Assembly (NCBI RefSeq): GCF_002086285.1
Contig: NZ_MVHU01000001.1
Coordinates: forward strand, 248,001-312,000
Source of the DNA: Mycolicibacter kumamotonensis
Lineage (GTDB): Bacteria > Actinomycetota > Actinomycetes > Mycobacteriales > Mycobacteriaceae
DNA length: 64,000 bases
Direction: 5' to 3'
Both the position numbers and the translations under genes were made by a program. Of this stretch, positions 24,554-34,697 are shown piece by piece. Below the pieces are notes generated by a model. That model saw only the letters and a list, made by a program, of their open reading frames with translations. It was not told the origin of the DNA and ran no database searches. Each line of letters starts with the position of its first letter. Positions within the stretch are counted from its first letter, which is position 1.

Positions 24554-25783
24554 ATGGACCCAGCCGTCTGGATCATCGGCGCGTATCAAAGCGATTTCGG
24601 CCGCAATCTCTCCCGCGAGGGCCGCGACTACGCCGACCTGGCCGATGAGGTCGTCGCGGCCACCCTCGGCACTGCCGGACTGGCCGCCGCCGATGTCGAT
24701 GTCGTTCACGTCGGCAACGCGTTCGGCGAACTCTTCGCCGGCCAGGGACATCTCGGGGCGATGCCGGCCACCGTCGACCCGGCACTGTGGGGCACCCCGG
24801 CGTCCCGGCACGAGGCCGCCTGCGCCTCGGGAAGCGTGGCCACCCGCGCGGCGATCGCCGACCTCGCCGCGGGTTTCCACGACGTGGCGCTGGTCGTCGG
24901 ACTGGAGCTGGAACGCACGGTTCCCAGCGACGTCGGGGCAGCCCATCTGGGCGCGGCGGCCTGGGCCGGGCACGAAGGAGCCGATGCCAACAACGTGTGG
25001 GCCAGCGTGTTCTCGCAGGTCGCCGACGAATACGACCGTCGCTACGGCCTCGACGAGGCCCACCTGCGCAGCATCGCCACCACCAACCTGGGTAATGCGC
25101 GGCGAAACCCGAACGCCCAGACCCGCGCCTGGACGTTGCCCGACCTCACCGCCGAGGGAGACGACGACGCGGTCAATCCGATCGTCGAGGGGCGGCTACG
25201 GCGTTACGACTGCAGCCAACTCACCGACGGCGGCGCGGGCCTCGTCCTCGTCAGCGACCGATACCTGCGGGACCACCCGCGGATTCGACCGCTGGCCCGC
25301 ATCGAAGGGTGGGGGCAGCGCACGGTCGGTTTGGGCCTGCAGCAGAAACTTCAACGCGACCACGAATCGCCGTACGTCATGCCGCATGTGCACCAGGCCG
25401 TTCAGGAGGCGTTCAACCGCGCCCGGGTGACGCTCGACGACGTGGACGGCTTCGAGGTCCACGACTGCTTCACCCCCAGCGAGTACCTGGCGATCGACCA
25501 CATCGGCCTCACCGAGCCCGGGCAATCGTGGAAGGCCATCGAAAACGGCGACATCGCCATCGGGGGAAGCCTGCCGATCAACCCCAGCGGCGGGCTGATC
25601 GGCGGCGGACATCCGGTCGGGGCCACCGGCATACGGATGCTCGTCGACGCGGCGAAACAGGTCAGCGACAACGCCGGTGACTATCAGGTGCCCGGTGCGC
25701 GCAGATTCGGAACGCTCAACATCGGCGGCAGCACCGCCACCACGGTGAGCTTCATCGTCGGTGCGCCGGCGGAGCGAGCTTGA
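24554..25783 (+). CDS. Thiolase / acetyl-CoA acetyltransferase family protein
   Basis: The 409-residue protein has a thiolase fold: the nucleophilic Cys in HEAACASGSVATRAA (near residue 90), EVHDCFTPSEYLAIDHIG, and the C-terminal GGLIGGGHPVGATGIRM with the catalytic His. The second catalytic Cys of classical thiolases (CxG near the C-terminus) is not evident: NIGGSTATTVSF stands there, as in SCP2-type thiolases. It probably cleaves a beta-ketoacyl-CoA. It is preceded by GAAGGGGAAGC as ribosome site and is divergent from the oxygenase gene. Confidence 0.87.
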   Translation: MDPAVWIIGAYQSDFGRNLSREGRDYADLADEVVAATLGTAGLAAADVDVVHVGNAFGELFAGQGHLGAMPATVDPALWGTPASRHEAACASGSVATRAAIADLAAGFHDVALVVGLELERTVPSDVGAAHLGAAAWAGHEGADANNVWASVFSQVADEYDRRYGLDEAHLRSIATTNLGNARRNPNAQTRAWTLPDLTAEGDDDAVNPIVEGRLRRYDCSQLTDGGAGLVLVSDRYLRDHPRIRPLARIEGWGQRTVGLGLQQKLQRDHESPYVMPHVHQAVQEAFNRARVTLDDVDGFEVHDCFTPSEYLAIDHIGLTEPGQSWKAIENGDIAIGGSLPINPSGGLIGGGHPVGATGIRMLVDAAKQVSDNAGDYQVPGARRFGTLNIGGSTATTVSFIVGAPAERA

Positions 25784-25814
25784 CCACGCTGCCCTGCCCG
25801 CACCCCGCGGCCTC

Positions 25815-25820
25815 TATACG
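25815..25820 (+). promoter_or_regulatory. -10 element upstream of lprG
   Basis: TATACG lies 9 bases before the ATG at 25830. Transcription would start beside that codon, which argues for a leaderless mRNA and for 25830 over the ATG at 25821. Confidence 0.35.
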
Positions 25821-25829
25821 ATGTCCCCC

Positions 25830-26519
25830 ATGCGCAGACTTCTGATTGCTCTGGCCACCGCCACCACCGCCGCCGCGCTGTTCGCCGGCTGCTCCAGCAA
25901 GGACGCCGGCGGCCCGCTGCCGGACGCGACGACCCTGGTCAAGGAGTCCGCCTCCACCACTGCCGACCTCAAGAGCGCGCACCTGGCATTGTCGGTGACC
26001 GGCCAGATCAAGAACCTGCCGGTCAAGACCCTCGAAGGTGACCTGACCAACGAGCCGACCACCGCGGCCAAGGGCAGCACGACGATCACCATGCTCGGCA
26101 GCGACGTCGACGCCAAGTTCATCGTGATCGACGGCGACCTGTATGCGGCGATCACCGGCGACGACTACGACAACTACGGCGCCGCCGAGAAGATCTACGA
26201 CGTGGCCGCGATCCTGAGCCCCGACAAGGGGCTGGCCAACATGCTGGCGCACCTGAACGACCCGAAATCGCAGGGCCGCGACACCATCGACGGCCACAAG
26301 ACGATCCGGGTCACCGGTGAGGCACCCGCCGACGAGGTGAACAAGCTCGCACCGCAGCTGAAGGCCACCGCCCCGACGCCGTGCACCGTCTGGATCACCG
26401 AGGACGGCGACCACCAGCTGGTTCAGGCCAAGCTCGACCCCAGCGCGGGCAATTCGATCCAGATGACGCTGTCGAACTGGAACGCCCCGGTCACCGTTGA
26501 GAAGCCGGCCGGAGCGTGA
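25830..26519 (+). CDS. lprG: Lipoprotein LprG, triacylglycerol/lipoglycan carrier
   Basis: From the ATG at 25830 the product is 229 residues with a lipoprotein signal [21 protein letters not shown], whose lipobox is LFAGC, written here as the expected SPase II site. The mature domain ([21 protein letters not shown] onwards) follows Rv1411c throughout, including [20 protein letters not shown] near the end. In M. tuberculosis LprG carries triacylated lipids and lipoarabinomannan across the periplasm and works with P55. The ATG at 25821 is an alternative start. The stop overlaps the P55 start (GTGA), so the two are tightly coupled. Confidence 0.93.
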   Translation: MRRLLIALATATTAAALFAGCSSKDAGGPLPDATTLVKESASTTADLKSAHLALSVTGQIKNLPVKTLEGDLTNEPTTAAKGSTTITMLGSDVDAKFIVIDGDLYAAITGDDYDNYGAAEKIYDVAAILSPDKGLANMLAHLNDPKSQGRDTIDGHKTIRVTGEAPADEVNKLAPQLKATAPTPCTVWITEDGDHQLVQAKLDPSAGNSIQMTLSNWNAPVTVEKPAGA

Positions 26520-28072
26520 TGCGGGTCAATCGCCGACTCGCGATCAGCGCAGGCAGCCTGGCTGTCCTGCTCGGTGCCCTCGACACCTATGTCGTGGTCA
26601 CGATCATGCGCGACATCATGGCGCCGCAGCCCGCAGGTGTCGGCATCCCCATCAACAAGATCCAGCAGCTCACCCCGATCATCACCTGCTATCTGCTCGG
26701 CTACATCGCCGCGATGCCGCTGCTGGGCCGGGCCTCCGACCGCTTCGGACGCAAGCTGCTGTTGCAGGTCAGCCTGAGCACCTTCGCCGTCGGCTCGGTG
26801 GTGACCGCGCTGGCGACAGACCTGTCGATGCTGGTGGTGGGCCGCACCATCCAGGGTGTCGCCAGCGGCGCCCTGCTGCCGGTGACCCTGGCCCTGGGCG
26901 CCGACCTGTGGTCGCAACGCAATCGGGCCGGGGTGCTCGGCGGGATCGGCGCGGCCCAAGAGCTGGGCAGCGTGCTCGGTCCGCTGTACGGCATCTTCAT
27001 CGTCTGGCTGCTGCGGGACTGGCGCGACGTGTTCTGGATCAACGTGCCGCTGACCGCGATCGCCATGCTGATGATCCACTTCAGCCTGCCGTCGCGGGCC
27101 GACGCCGCAGCGGACGGGGCGCCGCCGGAACGCGTCGACGTCGTCGGCGGACTGCTGTTGGCGGTCGCGCTGGGCCTAGCCGTCGTCGGCCTCTACAACC
27201 CCGAACCCAACGCCAAGCAGGCGTTGCCGGACTGGGGGCCGCCGGTGTTGGGCGCCGCTCTGGTCGCCACGGTGGCCTTCGCGGTGTGGGAGCGGTTCGC
27301 CCGCACCAAGCTGATCGACCCGACCGGCGCCCGGTTCGGGCCGTTCCTGGCCGCGCTGGGGGCCTCGGTGTGCGCCGGCGCGGCACTCATGGTGACGCTG
27401 GTCGACGTCGAACTGTTCGGTCAGGGCGTGCTGGGAATGACCCAGAACGAGGCCGCCGGGCTGCTGCTGCGGTTTCTGATCGCGCTGCCGGTGGGCGCCC
27501 TGGTGGGCGGCTGGATCGCGACCCGGGCCGGCGACCGGTCGGTGACGTTCGTCGGGTTGTTGATCGCGGCCGGCGGCTACTGGCTGATCTCGAAGTGGCC
27601 GGTCGACCTGCTGGCCTACCGGCATGATTTCTTCGGACTGTTCTCACTGCCCGCCCTGGACACCGACCAGATGCTGGCCGGCTTCGGGCTGGGCCTGGTG
27701 ATCGGTCCCCTGACATCGGCGGTGATGCGGGCCGTGCCGGCGCGCGAGCACGGCATCGCCGCCTCCGGCGTGGTGGTGGCCCGGATGACCGGGATGCTGG
27801 TCGGTTTGGCCGCGCTGTCGGCGTGGGGGCTGTATCGGTTCAACCAGATTCTGGCTGGCATCCCCAAGGTCCCCGGCGGCAGCCTGGCCGAGAAGATGGC
27901 CGCGACCGCGCACAACTCGAAGCTGGCATTCGCCATGATGTACGGCGAGATCTTCGGGATCACCGCGCTGGTCTGTGTGGTGGGGGCCGTCCTCGGGCTG
28001 TTCATCGGCAGCAATAAGGACTCCGTCGAGGACACCGAATTGCCCGAGCCGGAGGCCACCCTGTCCCGCTGA
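26516..28072 (+). CDS. p55: Major facilitator efflux pump P55 (Rv1410c family)
   Basis: The 518-residue protein equals Rv1410c in length and has about 14 membrane segments. MFS signatures are visible: [11 protein letters not shown] between helices 2 and 3, and [19 protein letters not shown], in the motif C region. P55 with LprG moves triacylglycerides to the outer cell envelope; its loss also raises drug sensitivity. The GTG at 26516 overlaps the lprG stop; the adjacent ATG at 26519 could serve instead. It is convergent with ribG, with a short hairpin between them. Confidence 0.94.
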   Translation: MMRVNRRLAISAGSLAVLLGALDTYVVVTIMRDIMAPQPAGVGIPINKIQQLTPIITCYLLGYIAAMPLLGRASDRFGRKLLLQVSLSTFAVGSVVTALATDLSMLVVGRTIQGVASGALLPVTLALGADLWSQRNRAGVLGGIGAAQELGSVLGPLYGIFIVWLLRDWRDVFWINVPLTAIAMLMIHFSLPSRADAAADGAPPERVDVVGGLLLAVALGLAVVGLYNPEPNAKQALPDWGPPVLGAALVATVAFAVWERFARTKLIDPTGARFGPFLAALGASVCAGAALMVTLVDVELFGQGVLGMTQNEAAGLLLRFLIALPVGALVGGWIATRAGDRSVTFVGLLIAAGGYWLISKWPVDLLAYRHDFFGLFSLPALDTDQMLAGFGLGLVIGPLTSAVMRAVPAREHGIAASGVVVARMTGMLVGLAALSAWGLYRFNQILAGIPKVPGGSLAEKMAATAHNSKLAFAMMYGEIFGITALVCVVGAVLGLFIGSNKDSVEDTELPEPEATLSR

Positions 28073-28078
28073 GCAGTA

Positions 28079-28093
28079 CCCCGCCGCGCGGGG
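28079..28093. terminator. Small GC hairpin between convergent P55 and ribG
   Basis: CCCCGC-CGC-GCGGGG forms a perfect 6-bp stem in the 45-bp gap between two convergent genes. There is no U-tract, as is common in mycobacteria, so activity as a terminator is uncertain. Confidence 0.35.
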
Positions 28094-28117
28094 GCACTTC
28101 GGTGCTGATGCAGGGCG

Positions 28118-29149
28118 CTAGTGCGGCACGAGGCTGAGCAGCAGATCCGGACCGATCGGCTCTACGGTGTCGAACCGCCAGCGCAGCGCCCGAGCGATGC
28201 TGGGCACGCCGACATCGTCGACGGCGGTAATCGGCCCGCCGAGCAGGATCGGCGCCACATAGGCCAGGATCCGATCGATCGCCCCGGCCCGCAGGAACGC
28301 CCCCGCCAGTGTGGGGCCACCCTCCAGCAGCACGTCGGTGCGGTCCGACAGCGCCCGCAACACCTCGGCCGGATCGTGGGTGCGGATCACCATGGTGCGC
28401 GAGTCGTCGTTGAGCACATGGGCGTCCGCGGAGATCTCCCGCTCCCCCACCACCACCCGCAGCGGTTGCCGGTCGGCCAGCGTGCCGTCGGGCCGCCGGG
28501 CGGTCAGCGTCGGATCGTCGACGAGCACGGTGCCGGTACCCACCACGATGGCGTCGGCGGCCGCCCGGCGGCGGTGCAGATCGGCCCGGGCGGCCTCACT
28601 GGTGATCCACTGACTGGATCCGTCGGCGGCCGCGCTGCGCCCGTCGATACTGGTGGCGTACTTCCACGTGACGTGCGGTAACCCGGTGCGCTGCTTATGC
28701 AGCCATTCCCGCAGCGGCCCGGCGATCACCGCGTCGGCCTGAACCCCGGAGAGCACATGCACTCCGGCCGCCGCCAGCCGCGCCGCCCCGCCCGCGGCCT
28801 CGGGATTGGGGTCCGACACCGCATAGGCCACCCGCGCTACACCGGCGGCCAGCAGCGCATCCACGCAGGGCGGGGTTCGGCCGTGGTGATTGCACGGCTC
28901 CAGTGTGACCACGGCCGTACCGCCGGCGGCCAGTTCACCGGCCCGCCGCAGCGCGACCACCTCGGCGTGGGCCTCACCGACCGGCCCGGTTCCGCCTACG
29001 CCGACCACCTTCCCGGCACTGTCCAGGATCACGGCGCCGACCGGTGGGTTGGGGTAGGTGCTGCCCTTGACCCGCTGGCCCTGCTCGATAGCCAGCAGCA
29101 TCGCGGCGTCGAGGCCGGCGGCGTCTGTCGCGGCCGGGGCGTTGTTCAT
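28118..29149 (-). CDS. ribG: Bifunctional riboflavin deaminase/reductase RibG (RibD)
   Basis: The 343-residue enzyme deaminates then reduces the pyrimidine intermediate from GTP cyclohydrolase II. The N-terminal deaminase has the zinc motifs HAEVVAL and PCNHHGRTPPCVDALL; the C-terminal reductase begins KYATSIDGRSAAADGSSQWIT and has the ILLGG/LLEGGPTLAGAFL NADPH contacts. It matches Rv1409 (339 aa). Its ATG lies in an ATGA overlap with the last of six 53-bp repeat units separating it from rpe, an unusual intrusion between normally adjacent genes. Confidence 0.96.
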   Translation of the reverse strand: MNNAPAATDAAGLDAAMLLAIEQGQRVKGSTYPNPPVGAVILDSAGKVVGVGGTGPVGEAHAEVVALRRAGELAAGGTAVVTLEPCNHHGRTPPCVDALLAAGVARVAYAVSDPNPEAAGGAARLAAAGVHVLSGVQADAVIAGPLREWLHKQRTGLPHVTWKYATSIDGRSAAADGSSQWITSEAARADLHRRRAAADAIVVGTGTVLVDDPTLTARRPDGTLADRQPLRVVVGEREISADAHVLNDDSRTMVIRTHDPAEVLRALSDRTDVLLEGGPTLAGAFLRAGAIDRILAYVAPILLGGPITAVDDVGVPSIARALRWRFDTVEPIGPDLLLSLVPH

Positions 29150-29467
29150 GCCTCGGCTCCTTGCTCGTTCGTCCCTCTCTCGCCGTCGCCTTCGGCGCTC
29201 ATGCCTCGGCTCCTTGCTCGTTCGTCCCTCTCTCGCCGTCGCCTTCGGGGCTCATGCCTCGGCTCCTTGCTCGTTCGTCCCTCTCTCGCCGTCGCCTTCG
29301 GGGCTCATGCCTCGGCTCCTTGCTCGTTCGTCCCTCTCTCGCCGTCGCCTTCGGGGCTCATGCCTCGGCTCCTTGCTCGTTCGTCCCTCTCTCGCCGTCG
29401 CCTTCGGGGCTCATGCCTCGGCTCCTTGCTCGTTCGTCCCTCTCTCGCCGTCGCCTTCGGGGCTCAT
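29146..29467 (-). repeat. Six tandem 53-bp MIRU-like units, each an 18-residue coupled mini-ORF (rpe-ribG junction)
   Basis: Six head-to-tail 53-bp units fill 29147-29464. Five are identical and the one next to ribG differs at one base (CCC to GCC codon). On the minus strand each begins ATGA, where TGA ends the previous frame and ATG opens the next. Each encodes [18 protein letters not shown] (last copy MSAEGDG...). Mini-ORFs lie at 29411-29467, 29358-29414, 29305-29361, 29252-29308, 29199-29255 and 29146-29202. The first shares its ATGA with the rpe stop and the last with the ribG start. Unit length, ATGA ends and an intercistronic site are hallmarks of mycobacterial interspersed repetitive units. 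Copy number probably varies between strains. Confidence 0.85.
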
Positions 29468-30141
29468 GCGCGCAGATGTGGCGACGCGGCGAGCGCCTGG
29501 CGACGCAGCGATTCCACCGCGGCGGCCGGGTCCTCGGCGCTGTAGACGGCCGAGCCGGCGACGAAACAGTCGACGCCGGCCTCGGCGGCCTGTTCCACGG
29601 TGTCGGCGTTGATGCCTCCGTCGATCTCCACCAGGATGCTCAACTCCCCGGCGTCGACCAGCTTGCGCACCGCCCGCACCTTGCCCAGTACCTCGGGGAT
29701 GAAGGCCTGTCCGCCGAATCCCGGCTCCACCGACATCACCAGCAGGGTGTCGAAGTCTCGCAGGATCTCCAGATAGGGCTCCAGCGGTGTCCCCGGCTTG
29801 ACGCTGAGCCCGGCCTTGGCGCCGGCCGCGCGGATATCGCGGGCCACCGCAACGGGGTTGTCGGTGGCCTCGGCGTGGAAGGTGACGTTGTAGGCGCCCG
29901 CTTCGGCGTACGGCGGCGCCCAACGGCCCGGGTTCTCGATCATCAGATGGCAGTCCATCGGGATGTCGGTGGCCGCCAGCAGACTCTGCACCACCGGTAG
30001 GCCCAGCGTCAGATTCGGGACGAAGTGGGCGTCCATCACATCGACGTGCAGCCAGTCGGCCCCCTTCACGGCGGCCGCCTCCTCGGCGAGCCGGGCGAAG
30101 TCCGCCGACAGGATCGACGGCGCGATCATGGGTCGTGACAT
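29464..30141 (-). CDS. rpe: Ribulose-phosphate 3-epimerase
   Basis: The 225-residue TIM barrel of the pentose phosphate pathway interconverts ribulose-5- and xylulose-5-phosphate. Visible motifs: [15 protein letters not shown], the metal-binding [40 protein letters not shown] and the phosphate site [12 protein letters not shown]. Rv1408 is 232 aa. It lies 4 bp after rsmB and its stop TGA forms the first ATGA overlap of the mini-ORF chain leading to ribG. Ribulose-5-phosphate is also a riboflavin precursor. Confidence 0.96.
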   Translation of the reverse strand: MSRPMIAPSILSADFARLAEEAAAVKGADWLHVDVMDAHFVPNLTLGLPVVQSLLAATDIPMDCHLMIENPGRWAPPYAEAGAYNVTFHAEATDNPVAVARDIRAAGAKAGLSVKPGTPLEPYLEILRDFDTLLVMSVEPGFGGQAFIPEVLGKVRAVRKLVDAGELSILVEIDGGINADTVEQAAEAGVDCFVAGSAVYSAEDPAAAVESLRRQALAASPHLRA

Positions 30142-30145
30142 GGGC

Positions 30146-31573
30146 TCAGATTACTTGTAGCGCGGCGGCGAACATGGCGTCGGTGCCGTGCCGGTGCGGC
30201 CACAGCTGCACGTGCGGGCCGTCCCCGAGATCCGGTCCGGGCGCGCCCGGGCCTCCTGGGGGCGCGAACAGCGGCCGGGTGTCCAGCGCGGTCACCCGAT
30301 GCCGCCGCAGCGCGTCGGCCACCACACCGACCGTTTCGGCTAGGTGCGGCGAGCACGTCGCGTAGAGCACCACGCCGCCGGGCCGGGTCTGCGCGATCGC
30401 CGCTGCCAGCAGTTCGCGCTGCAGTTTCGCCAGCACCGGTACGTCGGCGGGTTGACGTCGCCAGCGCGCCTCCGGCCGGCGCCGCAGTGCACCCAGGCCG
30501 GTGCACGGCGCGTCGACGAGCACCCGGTCGAAGCCGGGGTGATGGTCACCGAACAGGTCGCGGTCGCGGCCGTCGGCGGTCAGGACCTCCACGTCCAACC
30601 CGCGAGTGTTCTCGGCAACCATGGCGGCGCGCTGGGGCGACGGCTCCACCGCGGTCACCCGGGCCCCGGTCGCGGATCCCAGTGCGGCCAGCAGCGCGGT
30701 CTTGCCGCCCGGGCCGGCACACAGGTCCAGCCACCGCCCGGTGTCCCCCTCGACGGGGGCCAGCGCGCACGCGCGGGCCACCAACTGACTGCCCTCGTCC
30801 TGGACCAGGGCCTGACCGTCGCGCACCGGCTGCAGCCGTCCGGGGTCGCCGCCGGGCAGATAGACCGCATGGGGCGAATACCGTCCCACGGTGCCGTCCA
30901 CGGCGGCGGCCAGCTCGGCGGCGGTCAGTACCCCGGGCCGTGCGGCCAGATGCACCTGGGGACGCGCGTCGTCGGCGGCCAGCACCGCGTCGAGTTCACC
31001 GGCGGCGGGCCCCAGGGCGTCGGCGAAGGCCTGCGCGATCCAGCGCGGGTGCGCATGGACGAACGCCGTGTGGCCGATCGGGTCGGCGGCCGCGTCGGGC
31101 GCGAGTTCCGCGGTCCAGGACGCTTCGTCACGCGTGCTGATGGTGCGAAGTACACCGTTGACGAAACCTGCTCGCGCCGAATCGAATTCGATCGCCGCCT
31201 GCTCAACCGTGGTGGACACCGCGGCGTGCGCGTCGACCCGGGTGCGCAGCAGCTGATAGGCGCCCAGGCGCAGCAAATCCAACAGCACCGGGTTGATCGC
31301 GTCGGGCGAACGCTGCGCCGCCGCTCCGATGATCGCGTCGAGCAGCCCGCGGACCCGACAGGTTCCGTAGGTCAGTTCGGTGGCGAAAGCGGCGTCGCGG
31401 CCGGTGATCCCGCGTTCGGACAGCACCGCCGGCAGCGCCAGGTTCGCGTAGGCGTCACGCTGCGAGACCGCCTGCAGCACGTCGAACGCGGCGCGGCGCG
31501 CCGGGTCCAGTGGTCTGCGTTCTTTGCGCGGCCGGCCGGCGGGTCGCTGCGGACGACGGGGCGGGCGGGTCAT
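30146..31573 (-). CDS. rsmB: 16S rRNA (cytosine-5) methyltransferase RsmB/Fmu
   Basis: The 475-residue protein has an N-terminal NusB-like RNA-binding domain (about 30-160: [37 protein letters not shown]) and a C-terminal SAM-dependent methyltransferase with [35 protein letters not shown] (catalytic Cys) and [15 protein letters not shown] (second Cys). It corresponds to Rv1407. The start is the ATG at 31573 overlapping the fmt stop (ATGA). The N-terminal extension rich in Arg and Pro is typical of actinobacterial versions. Confidence 0.94.
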   Translation of the reverse strand: MTRPPRRPQRPAGRPRKERRPLDPARRAAFDVLQAVSQRDAYANLALPAVLSERGITGRDAAFATELTYGTCRVRGLLDAIIGAAAQRSPDAINPVLLDLLRLGAYQLLRTRVDAHAAVSTTVEQAAIEFDSARAGFVNGVLRTISTRDEASWTAELAPDAAADPIGHTAFVHAHPRWIAQAFADALGPAAGELDAVLAADDARPQVHLAARPGVLTAAELAAAVDGTVGRYSPHAVYLPGGDPGRLQPVRDGQALVQDEGSQLVARACALAPVEGDTGRWLDLCAGPGGKTALLAALGSATGARVTAVEPSPQRAAMVAENTRGLDVEVLTADGRDRDLFGDHHPGFDRVLVDAPCTGLGALRRRPEARWRRQPADVPVLAKLQRELLAAAIAQTRPGGVVLYATCSPHLAETVGVVADALRRHRVTALDTRPLFAPPGGPGAPGPDLGDGPHVQLWPHRHGTDAMFAAALQVI

Positions 31574-32508
31574 GATGCCCGCACGCACGAGTCGAGCCGG
31601 GCGCCGCGCGCCCAGTCGGCGGCGTTCATGGGTTTCTTTCCCGGCGGCTGGACCTGACCCAACCGCACCGGGGCCGATCCGGTGCCGATCCAGACATTGC
31701 GCCGATCGACATGAATGTGCCCGGGCGCCAGGCTTTCTGGACCGTCGGCGACAACCGCCACCGGGCCGAGTTTGACGCGCAGATCACCGATCAGCGTCCA
31801 GGCGCCCGGGTGCGGGGTGAACGCACGAATGCGCCGTTCGATCACCGCGGCCGGCAAATCCCAGCGCACCCGCGCATCGTCGACGCTGATCTTCGGGGCG
31901 TAGCTGACCCCGTCAGGCGACTGCGGCACCGGGGTCAGCGCGCCGTCGGCGATTCCGTCGAGGGTGGCCGCCAGCAGTTCTGCGCCCGAGACCGCCAATC
32001 GGCCCAGCAGTTCGCCGGCGGTGTCATCGGGTCGGATCGTCTCGGTGACGACCCCGTATACCGGCCCGGAGTCCAGGTCCGGCTCGATCGCGAACGTGGT
32101 CGCGCCGGTCACCTCGTCACCGGCTGCGATTGCTGCCTGCACCGGACCGGCGCCCCGCCAGGCCGGCAGCAGCGAGAAATGCAGGTTGACCCAGCCGTGT
32201 TGCGGCACCGCCAACAACCCGTCGCGCAGCAGCGCCCCGTAGGCGACCACCGGGCAGCACTGTGGTGCGAGTTCGGCCAGTTCGGCAACGAACTCCGCCG
32301 AGTTCGGTTTGTTCGTGCGCAGCACCGGGATGCCGTGGTCGAGGGCGTGTTGCGCCACCGGGGACGGTTGTGGGCGCCCTCGTCGCCCGGACGCAGCGTC
32401 GGGTCGGGTGAGGACCGCGACCATCTCGTGGCGGGGAGAGTCGATCAGTCGTTGCAACGACGGCAACGCGGTGTCCGGGGTGCCGGCGAAGACGATGCGC
32501 ACCGGCAC
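31570..32508 (-). CDS. fmt: Methionyl-tRNA formyltransferase
   Basis: The 312-residue enzyme formylates initiator Met-tRNA. It has [18 protein letters not shown] at the N-terminus, the formyl-tetrahydrofolate/catalytic region [21 protein letters not shown] (Asn, His) and LDSGPVYG, plus a C-terminal OB-like tRNA domain. Length equals Rv1406 (312 aa). It heads the fmt-rsmB-rpe-ribG run. The 62 bp between it and the universal stress protein hold no obvious signal. Confidence 0.96.
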   Translation of the reverse strand: MPVRIVFAGTPDTALPSLQRLIDSPRHEMVAVLTRPDAASGRRGRPQPSPVAQHALDHGIPVLRTNKPNSAEFVAELAELAPQCCPVVAYGALLRDGLLAVPQHGWVNLHFSLLPAWRGAGPVQAAIAAGDEVTGATTFAIEPDLDSGPVYGVVTETIRPDDTAGELLGRLAVSGAELLAATLDGIADGALTPVPQSPDGVSYAPKISVDDARVRWDLPAAVIERRIRAFTPHPGAWTLIGDLRVKLGPVAVVADGPESLAPGHIHVDRRNVWIGTGSAPVRLGQVQPPGKKPMNAADWARGARLDSCVRAS

Positions 32509-32570
32509 AGTTTAGGGAAGCCGACGGGCACCGCGTCCGCTGCCGATGCGATGCGCGGTGTCGTCGAGCT

Positions 32571-33461
32571 CTAGTTCTCCGGGGGCCGCGGGCGAACGAC
32601 GATCACCGGGATCCCCGCGGCGTGGGCCACCGCCGAACTGACCGACCCCAACAACTGACTGGCGAATCCACCGCGGCCACGACTGCCGACCACCACCAGT
32701 TGCGCGTGCTCGGCGGCCTCGACCAGCCAGCGGGCGGGCTGATCGCAGACCACCCGCCGCTCAACGGAGACATCGGGATACTGCTCTTGGTAACCGGCGA
32801 GACGTTCGGCCAGGACTTCGTGTCCCTGGCGTTCGTAATCGCCGCGGTCCATGTTGAGGATCGGCATGACGCCGACGTCACTCCAGGCGTGCAGTGCCAC
32901 CAGCGGCGCGCCGCGGCGGGAGGCCTCGTCGAAGGCCAGCACCGTGGCGGTCTCCGACGCGGGCGAACCGTCGATTCCGACCACCACGGGCGCATCTTTC
33001 GCAAATTCCCGATCGGTGCGGATGACCGCGATCGGTCCGTGCGCGTGGTGAAGCAGGCTGGTGCTCACCGAGCCCAGCAGCAGGCGACCGATCGCCCCGA
33101 GTCCCGTGGAGCCGACCACGGTCATCCAGCTGTCCTGGCTGGCGCCGATCAACGTGGCGACGACCTGGGAATAGGCCACCTCGCTGTGCACCCGGGGTGA
33201 TGCGGCTGCGCCCCGGCTGGCCTCGACGACGCTGCCGGCCTGAGCGAGAACCTTCCGCGCCGCGTCGGCCTGCCAACTCGGCATGCCGTCGTCCAGCGGC
33301 CCGGGCGGCCATCCGGTCTCCAACGGCGTCACCACGTGCAGCAACGTGATCGGCAGCGTGCGCATGATCGCCTCACGGGTCGCCCAGGCCACCGCGGCGT
33401 CGGATTCAGCCGATCCGTCGACACCCACCACGATTCCGGCTCTCGCCCCGGTCTGTGACAT
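32571..33461 (-). CDS. Tandem universal stress protein
   Basis: The 296-residue protein has two UspA domains: [18 protein letters not shown] with [15 protein letters not shown], and [18 protein letters not shown] with [15 protein letters not shown], both keeping the ATP-binding G-x2-G-x9-GS signature. It is preceded by GGAGGGCCGCACG before the ATG at 33461. Two adjacent DosR-like boxes lie 66-105 bp upstream. It is divergent from an Acg-type nitroreductase, a pairing that recalls DosR-regulon loci of M. tuberculosis such as Rv2032-hspX. Confidence 0.9.
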   Translation of the reverse strand: MSQTGARAGIVVGVDGSAESDAAVAWATREAIMRTLPITLLHVVTPLETGWPPGPLDDGMPSWQADAARKVLAQAGSVVEASRGAAASPRVHSEVAYSQVVATLIGASQDSWMTVVGSTGLGAIGRLLLGSVSTSLLHHAHGPIAVIRTDREFAKDAPVVVGIDGSPASETATVLAFDEASRRGAPLVALHAWSDVGVMPILNMDRGDYERQGHEVLAERLAGYQEQYPDVSVERRVVCDQPARWLVEAAEHAQLVVVGSRGRGGFASQLLGSVSSAVAHAAGIPVIVVRPRPPEN

Positions 33462-33526
33462 CGTGCGGCCCTCCAACCGTTGTGATCGACCGGCCGATCG
33501 GCCAGGCGACTCCTCTGTGAAGTTAC

Positions 33527-33566
33527 TGCGGGACCGAACTTTTCGGCAGGGGTCGTTGGACCTCAA
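33527..33566 (-). promoter_or_regulatory. Two abutting candidate DosR boxes
   Basis: TGCGGGACCGAACTTTTCGG (33527-33546) and CAGGGGTCGTTGGACCTCAA (33547-33566) each fit the degenerate DosR consensus at roughly 13-14 of 20 positions by hand count. They are exactly one box length apart, on the same helix face, and end 66 bp before the start of the stress protein. The rest of the 242-bp divergent gap (33462-33703) shows no clear box for the nitroreductase gene. Confidence 0.4.
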
Positions 33567-33703
33567 CCGGTGGGCAGCTGGTCCCGACCGGTCGCTACGG
33601 CCCGGGGGTGGGTCCAAGGGCATCGCGCGAACTGCCAAACGGCCCTTCCGCGGACATCTCCGCCGCGCGATCATGGAGGGCAGGTGGAGATCGGAGGGCC
33701 AAG

Positions 33704-34687
33704 ATGTCTGCCGCGATGGTGGCGACCGAGACCGTCAAGGATGCGGTACGGGCGGCATGTCGTGCCCCGTCGCTGCACAACATTCAGCCGTGGCGGTGGG
33801 TGTTCGACGGCACTGCCCTGCAGTTGTTCCTCGACTCGAGCCGTGTGCTGCCGACCGACCGGGCCGGGCGTGAGGCGATCATCGGTTGCGGCGCGGCGCT
33901 GGACCACCTTCGGGTGGCGATGTGCTCGGCAGCCGTGCGCGCCGACACCGACCGGTTTCCCAATCCCAACGATCTCAACCATCTCGCCTCGATCCGTTTC
34001 GCTCGGATGGGCTATGTCACCGACGGACACCGCCGCCGGGCAGCAGCGATCTGGGAGCGCCGCAGCGATCGACTGCCACTGCAGTCTCCGATGGACTGGG
34101 AACTGTTCGAACCGGTATTGCGCAACCGCCTCGCCCCTCACGACGTGCACCTGGATGTCTTGCCCGAGGACACCCGACCACGCTTGGTGCAGGCATCACA
34201 ACTGGCGGAGTCTTTGCGACTCTACGACTCCACGTATCACGCCGAATTACGCCGCTGGACAGTCCCGTTCGAGGAATCCTCGGGAATTCCCTACAGCGCG
34301 TTGGCCTCAGCAGCCGAAGGTGACCGGGTCGATGTCGGCCGGATGTTCCCGGCCGTCCACCACACCGAACGACGCGTTCGGGTCCGCGAAGACGAGGCGA
34401 CGATCGTGGTGCTGTCGACCGACAGCGACACCCGCGCCGCCGCATTGACGACCGGCGAAGCGCTCTCGACGGTTCTGCTGGAATGCACGATGGCCGGCCT
34501 GGCCACCTGCCCGCTGACACACCTGACCGAGGTACAGGCCGCACGGGAGATCGTCGAGACGCTGGTGGGAAGCGACGTCGTACCGCAGGTGCTGATCCGC
34601 ATCGGGCACGCGCCCGCGGGCGAGGAGCCCCCGTCACGCACACCACGGCGCTCGCTCGATGACGTCCTGGAAGTCGCGGTCGGATAG
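33704..34687 (+). CDS. Acg-family nitroreductase-like flavin-binding protein
   Basis: The 327-residue protein resembles Rv2032 (Acg), Rv3127 and Rv3131 (about 331-344 aa), which have a doubled nitroreductase fold with FMN but lack nitroreductase activity where tested and may sequester flavin. Visible: the FMN-contact region [14 protein letters not shown] near the N-terminus, [14 protein letters not shown], and the C-terminal [21 protein letters not shown]. The start is the ATG at 33704 after GATCGGAGGGCCAAG. All M. tuberculosis members belong to the DosR regulon, which fits its two stress-protein neighbours. Confidence 0.88.
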   Translation: MSAAMVATETVKDAVRAACRAPSLHNIQPWRWVFDGTALQLFLDSSRVLPTDRAGREAIIGCGAALDHLRVAMCSAAVRADTDRFPNPNDLNHLASIRFARMGYVTDGHRRRAAAIWERRSDRLPLQSPMDWELFEPVLRNRLAPHDVHLDVLPEDTRPRLVQASQLAESLRLYDSTYHAELRRWTVPFEESSGIPYSALASAAEGDRVDVGRMFPAVHHTERRVRVREDEATIVVLSTDSDTRAAALTTGEALSTVLLECTMAGLATCPLTHLTEVQAAREIVETLVGSDVVPQVLIRIGHAPAGEEPPSRTPRRSLDDVLEVAVG

Positions 34688-34697
34688 GGCGGTTGCC

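Noticed and set aside
29147..29464. Possible CRISPR array from regularly spaced repeats
   Set aside because: The units are directly abutting 53-bp tandem copies with no unique spacers and no cas genes nearby.
34659..34697. Upstream ATG start for the second stress protein
   Set aside because: It would overlap the nitroreductase gene by 29 bp and add residues unlike the UspA family. The GTG at 34698 fits spacing and length better.
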